Shown here one piece after another: positions 14,445 to 16,943 of a stretch of 16,943 nt of DNA; within the stretch, counting starts at the first letter, position 1, and the number at the start of each line of letters is the position of its first letter. The stretch is from the NCBI GenBank assembly GCA_018663165.1, contig JABJES010000055.1:1-16943 (forward strand), written 5' to 3'. The notes beneath the pieces were generated by a model. That model had not been told where the DNA came from and searched no databases. It worked only from the letters and a program-made list of their open reading frames with translations. A program made the position numbers and the translations under genes. This DNA is from Rhodospirillaceae bacterium. Its GTDB lineage: Bacteria; Pseudomonadota; Alphaproteobacteria; UBA11136.

Positions 14445-15296
14445 CTATTCAGAGCAGACGTAATTCCCGAAAGCGTCAACCGTGATTTTTTTGCATTCCT
14501 CGGCCGGGCTGGCCTGGGTTGGTGCCCCTTGAGCCGTCGGAACAGCAACCGGGGCCGTCGGCGAAGTGGCCAATGTCTGAACAGGATTGGCCTGAGGATA
14601 GCCTTGCGGATAGGGCTGCTGCGGATAGCCCTGATAATACCCCTGGGGATAGGGTTGCTGCGGATAGGGTTGCTGGGGATAGCCTTGCGGATAGGGCTGA
14701 TACCCCTGTGGATAGGGCTGCTGCGGATAGGGCTGCTGCTGATAACCGGGATAGTAGCCCTGGGGATAGGCTTGCTGCGTCGCCTTCTGGTTTGCCGACT
14801 GATAGGCCTGAGTTGCCTGATTGAAGGTCGATTGCGCCTGGCCTGCATTCTGGGGCCAAGGGGTAACCCATTGCTGGGCTGGGGGCGACGGCCAGGGAGC
14901 AGCACCCGGCACCGGATAAGCGGTCGGCGACACACCATAATTTACATTGGGCGCTGGTGCCGCATAGGGACCAGGAACGGCCGGATAATACTGGCCGGCC
15001 ACGGCAGGCGCATTGGGGTCAAGCTGTTGCGCCGTCACCGGCTGTACAAGATTTTCAAACCCTGGCGGTGGCCCACCTCCTTCACCGGGAGGGCGGAGTT
15101 CGTAATCAGGCGGCAGGGTCAGTGGTGGACTGGTCATCACCTCGTGTTGCTGCGCCGTCGCTCCTTTTTCCCATCCCAGGGCCGCCTCGATCTCGTCAGT
15201 AACACCTCCACAGGCCGAGACAAATAGCCCCATCGCCAAAACAAAGGAAAGAGAACCGACAGCCGACTGTAATGGTTTTTTGTTCACATGCGCCAT
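14445..15296 (-). CDS. BamF-like (DUF3035) outer-membrane lipoprotein with Tyr-Pro-Gln repeats
   Basis: This 283-residue protein is a lipoprotein: hydrophobic residues 13-27 end in a lipobox VSAC, with Cys29 as the lipidated residue. Residues 57-70, PPLTLPPDYELRPP, match the short conserved motif of alphaproteobacterial DUF3035 proteins, which include BamF of the outer-membrane beta-barrel assembly complex. The position beside lspA and the M16 pair agrees with that family. A Pro/Ala-rich linker follows (about 71-150), then a Gln/Ala segment. Residues 177-235 are a low-complexity array of PQGY and QQPYPQ units, probably disordered. The protein ends in a short non-repetitive part with two cysteines (Cys268, Cys281). 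BAM membership is inference from one motif and context; the tail is not part of the known motif. It has its own candidate promoter and no Shine-Dalgarno. Confidence 0.82.
   Translation of the reverse strand: MAHVNKKPLQSAVGSLSFVLAMGLFVSACGGVTDEIEAALGWEKGATAQQHEVMTSPPLTLPPDYELRPPGEGGGPPPGFENLVQPVTAQQLDPNAPAVAGQYYPAVPGPYAAPAPNVNYGVSPTAYPVPGAAPWPSPPAQQWVTPWPQNAGQAQSTFNQATQAYQSANQKATQQAYPQGYYPGYQQQPYPQQPYPQGYQPYPQGYPQQPYPQQPYPQGYYQGYPQQPYPQGYPQANPVQTLATSPTAPVAVPTAQGAPTQASPAEECKKITVDAFGNYVCSE
14592..14768 (-). repeat. Degenerate tandem repeat coding for PQGY / QQPYPQ units
   Basis: Inside the lipoprotein gene, imperfect units of about 15-24 bp, variants of GGATAGGGCTGCTGC on the plus strand, encode repeated Tyr-Pro-Gln-Gln and Tyr-Pro-Gln-Gly. 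Units differ by third-base changes and by whole-codon gains or losses, so the reading frame is kept. Such arrays can change copy number by slippage or recombination. Confidence 0.85.
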
Positions 15297-15305
15297 GATT
15301 GGGCC

Positions 15306-15334
15306 ATTCTACACTATTTTTTATTCTGGGTTAA
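15306..15334 (-). promoter_or_regulatory. Promoter of the BamF-like lipoprotein gene
   Basis: Minus strand: TTAACC (15329-15334), exactly 17 bp, TAGAAT (15306-15311, five of six to TATAAT), with an A/T-rich spacer that is unusual in this GC-rich window. The -10 ends nine bases before the ATG at 15296, so the leader would be only about two to three bases. No Shine-Dalgarno is present. Confidence 0.6.
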
Positions 15335-15346
15335 GGCTTTGGTTAA
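15329..15346 (-). promoter_or_regulatory. Direct repeat TTAACC at 12-bp period (possible regulator site)
   Basis: TTAACC occurs twice on the minus strand (15341-15346 and 15329-15334), with six bases between. The pair reads TTAA-N8-TTAA; the second copy is also the -35 of the lipoprotein promoter and the first overlaps the lspA stop. The cell-cycle regulator CtrA of Alphaproteobacteria binds TTAA-N7-TTAA, one base shorter, so a CtrA-like site is possible but not shown. Confidence 0.3.
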
Positions 15347-15819
15347 GCCCCGGATTGAGAATCACGATCTTCCTGGGCGAGAAAGGACTCAAGCAGAATA
15401 ATCGCCGCACCCACGGTAATCGCAGCATCGGCCAGATTAAAGGCGGGCCAGTGCCAGCCAGCGGCATGAAAATCAAGAAAATCAATAACCGCCCCATAGC
15501 GAAACCGGTCAATGACATTGCCCGCAGCACCACCGATGACGAACCCCAACCCTGTCGCCAAAAGACGGTTTTCGACACTCCGCAGCCAGTAGGTAAGCCC
15601 CCCCATAATAACCAGAGCAATAGCAACAAGAGGCCAGATCGCGCCGAGGCCCGCAAACATGCCAAAGCTTACCCCGAAATTCTTGACCAGAACGAGATTG
15701 AAAAAAGGCAGCAGGGGAATAATTTGCGGTGGCTGCATCACCATTTCGAGAATCCACCATTTGCTTACCTGATCAAGCAGAAGGACAACAGCCGCCAAGG
15801 TCAGGCCAAATCGGGTCAT
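15343..15819 (-). CDS. lspA: Lipoprotein signal peptidase (signal peptidase II)
   Basis: LspA is the inner-membrane aspartic peptidase that removes signal peptides from diacylglyceryl-modified prolipoproteins. The 158-residue protein has four hydrophobic membrane segments (about 4-22, 55-74, 86-100, 128-148). Family blocks are DQVSKWW (16-22), GGAAGNVIDRFRYGAVIDF (97-115) and FNLADAAI (127-134); the catalytic aspartates are Asp113 and Asp131. The segment usually read as NxGxAF is NFGVSF here, a mild change. Its ATG lies in the ileS stop (4-bp overlap), the common ileS-lspA arrangement, so it is translated from the ileS transcript. A lipoprotein gene follows after 46 bp and is one probable client. 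Confidence 0.96.
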   Translation of the reverse strand: MTRFGLTLAAVVLLLDQVSKWWILEMVMQPPQIIPLLPFFNLVLVKNFGVSFGMFAGLGAIWPLVAIALVIMGGLTYWLRSVENRLLATGLGFVIGGAAGNVIDRFRYGAVIDFLDFHAAGWHWPAFNLADAAITVGAAIILLESFLAQEDRDSQSGA

Positions 15820-16943
15820 GAGACCGGCATAGCTTGAGGCAGTTTATCGACGACGTCCGAACAGCGCTTACAAATACCTGCGTCACCGCTCTCTACGACC
15901 TCCGGCAATACCTTCCAGCAACGATCACATTTACCGCCCTCGGCCTTACGGATTTCGACGACAATCTCGGGCACATCATCAAGACGGAAACCATCGCTAA
16001 TCTCGCCTTTGGAAACAAAATCGAAGGCCGAGGTAATCGAAATCTCTGCCCCATTGATACCTTCCATGGCCGCAATGTATTCCGCCGGGGCGCAGGCCCG
16101 TGGATGGGCCTGAAGACTGGAACCGATAGTTTTGTTCGCCCGTTCGATCTCAATGGCCCCGGTAACAACCCGGCGCAGAGTTCTCAGACGGGCCCATTTT
16201 TCGGCCAGCGCGGGATCCTCCCACTCAGCGGGAATTTCCGGGAAGGTGCGCAGATGCACGCTTTCTTCACGCTCTCCGCCTTCTTCCCGAACCAGCCAGG
16301 CCTCTTCAGCGGTAAAGCTGAGAACCGGTGCCAACCAGGCGGTCAAACAATCAAAAAGCGTCGCCAGCACGGTACGCGCGGCACGACGGCGCGGGGAAGC
16401 GGCCCCGTCACAATAAAAGACGTCCTTACGGATATCGAAATAAAACGCCGACAGATCGACGGCGCAGAAATTATGCAGAGACGTATAGAATCCATGAAAA
16501 TCGTGACTTTCAAGACAGGCCCGCATTTGCCCATCAAGTTCAAAAAGCCTGTGCAGAACCCAGCGTTCCAGTTCCGGCATATCGGCTTTGGGCAAGCGCT
16601 CGGCCTCGTCAAAGCCGTGAAGATTACCCAGCAGATAGCGCAGGGTATTGCGCAAACGGCGGTAGGAATCGGCCTGTGCTTTGAGAATATCAGGCCCGAT
16701 CCGCAGATCGGCGGTGTAATCCGATGTCGCTACCCAGAGGCGCAGGATATCGGCGCCCAGATCATCCATCACCTTTTGGGGTGCCGTCACATTACCCAGA
16801 GATTTCGACATCTTGCGGCTTTTTTCGTCGAGCACGAAGCCATGGGTGAGAACGGTCTCATAGGGCGCACGCCCCCTGGTGCCACAGGATTCGAGCAGCG
16901 AAGAATGGAACCAGCCGCGATGCTGGTCGGAGCCTTCAAGATA
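15816..16943 (-). CDS. ileS: Isoleucyl-tRNA synthetase, C-terminal part (5' end outside window)
   Basis: IleS charges tRNA-Ile with isoleucine. The frame is open to the window edge and begins YLEGSDQHRGWFHSS, the class-I catalytic core, so the N-terminal HIGH motif and the editing domain lie beyond base 16943. The KMSKS loop is seen as RKMSKSLGN (about 16791-16817). An anticodon-binding domain follows. The C-terminus carries the zinc-finger cysteines CDRC and CKRC (about 15850-15930) found in bacterial-type IleS. The ATG at 16835 is internal and not the gene start. It overlaps lspA by 4 bp. Confidence 0.97.
   Translation of the reverse strand, partial: YLEGSDQHRGWFHSSLLESCGTRGRAPYETVLTHGFVLDEKSRKMSKSLGNVTAPQKVMDDLGADILRLWVATSDYTADLRIGPDILKAQADSYRRLRNTLRYLLGNLHGFDEAERLPKADMPELERWVLHRLFELDGQMRACLESHDFHGFYTSLHNFCAVDLSAFYFDIRKDVFYCDGAASPRRRAARTVLATLFDCLTAWLAPVLSFTAEEAWLVREEGGEREESVHLRTFPEIPAEWEDPALAEKWARLRTLRRVVTGAIEIERANKTIGSSLQAHPRACAPAEYIAAMEGINGAEISITSAFDFVSKGEISDGFRLDDVPEIVVEIRKAEGGKCDRCWKVLPEVVESGDAGICKRCSDVVDKLPQAMPVS

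Noticed and set aside
14592..14768. CRISPR-like repeat array
   Set aside because: Units are short, directly adjoining, without unique spacers, and read in frame as Tyr-Pro-Gln repeats.
1..16943. Defence island, prophage, integrative element or biosynthetic cluster
   Set aside because: All sixteen genes are recognisable core functions, gaps are short, and no integrase, transposase, phage or tRNA-linked boundary was found.

Overview
The window is a compact, GC-rich stretch of bacterial chromosome that carries mostly housekeeping genes. Sixteen protein genes cover almost all of it: fourteen complete, plus one cut at each edge. Gene content and order point to an Alphaproteobacterium, probably near the Rhodospirillales. 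The best pointer is the block ileS - lspA - DUF3035/BamF-like lipoprotein - paired M16 peptidases, an arrangement I associate with that class. A nuclease-type MutL and a short, divergent Pgi fit as well. I see no tRNA, rRNA, insertion sequence, phage gene, CRISPR array or sign of recent transfer.

Layout. (a) 1-1619, plus strand: the C-terminal part of lpxK overlaps a LpxL/HtrB-family acyltransferase gene; both act in lipid A (outer-membrane) synthesis. (b) 1734-4060, minus strand: xseA (exonuclease VII large subunit) overlaps a secreted M23 peptidase gene. (c) 4136-5407, plus: purD, divergent from xseA. (d) 5427-5903, minus: tadA, convergent with purD. (e) 5993-8323, plus: a class-I glutamine amidotransferase (C26), an RluB-type pseudouridine synthase and rsmD, in a chain of overlapping genes. 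(f) 8328-11476, minus: pgi then mutL. mutL ends only 4 bp from rsmD. (g) 11589-16943, minus: ileS (C-terminal part), lspA, the BamF-like lipoprotein and two M16 proteins.

How the genes fit together. Region g has an envelope theme. LspA matures lipoproteins, and the next gene encodes a lipoprotein with the motif of the alphaproteobacterial BAM subunit BamF. Two exported M16 proteins follow, one with the zinc motif and the other with the substrate-binding Arg/Tyr pair, so they look like halves of one heterodimeric peptidase. Region a adds lipid A synthesis and region b a cell-wall hydrolase. Several genes serve RNA modification (tadA, the pseudouridine synthase, rsmD) or DNA repair (xseA, mutL).

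Expression. Five stop/start overlaps of 4 bp (723-726, 2567-2570, 6727-6730, 12959-12962, 15816-15819) and one 20-bp overlap (7736-7755) indicate translational coupling. Several genes that begin a transcription unit lack a Shine-Dalgarno sequence and have a -10-like hexamer only 6-14 bp before the start codon, which suggests leaderless or nearly leaderless mRNAs. The most unusual protein is the BamF-like lipoprotein, which has a long Tyr-Pro-Gln repeat tail. I found no clearly novel multi-gene system.
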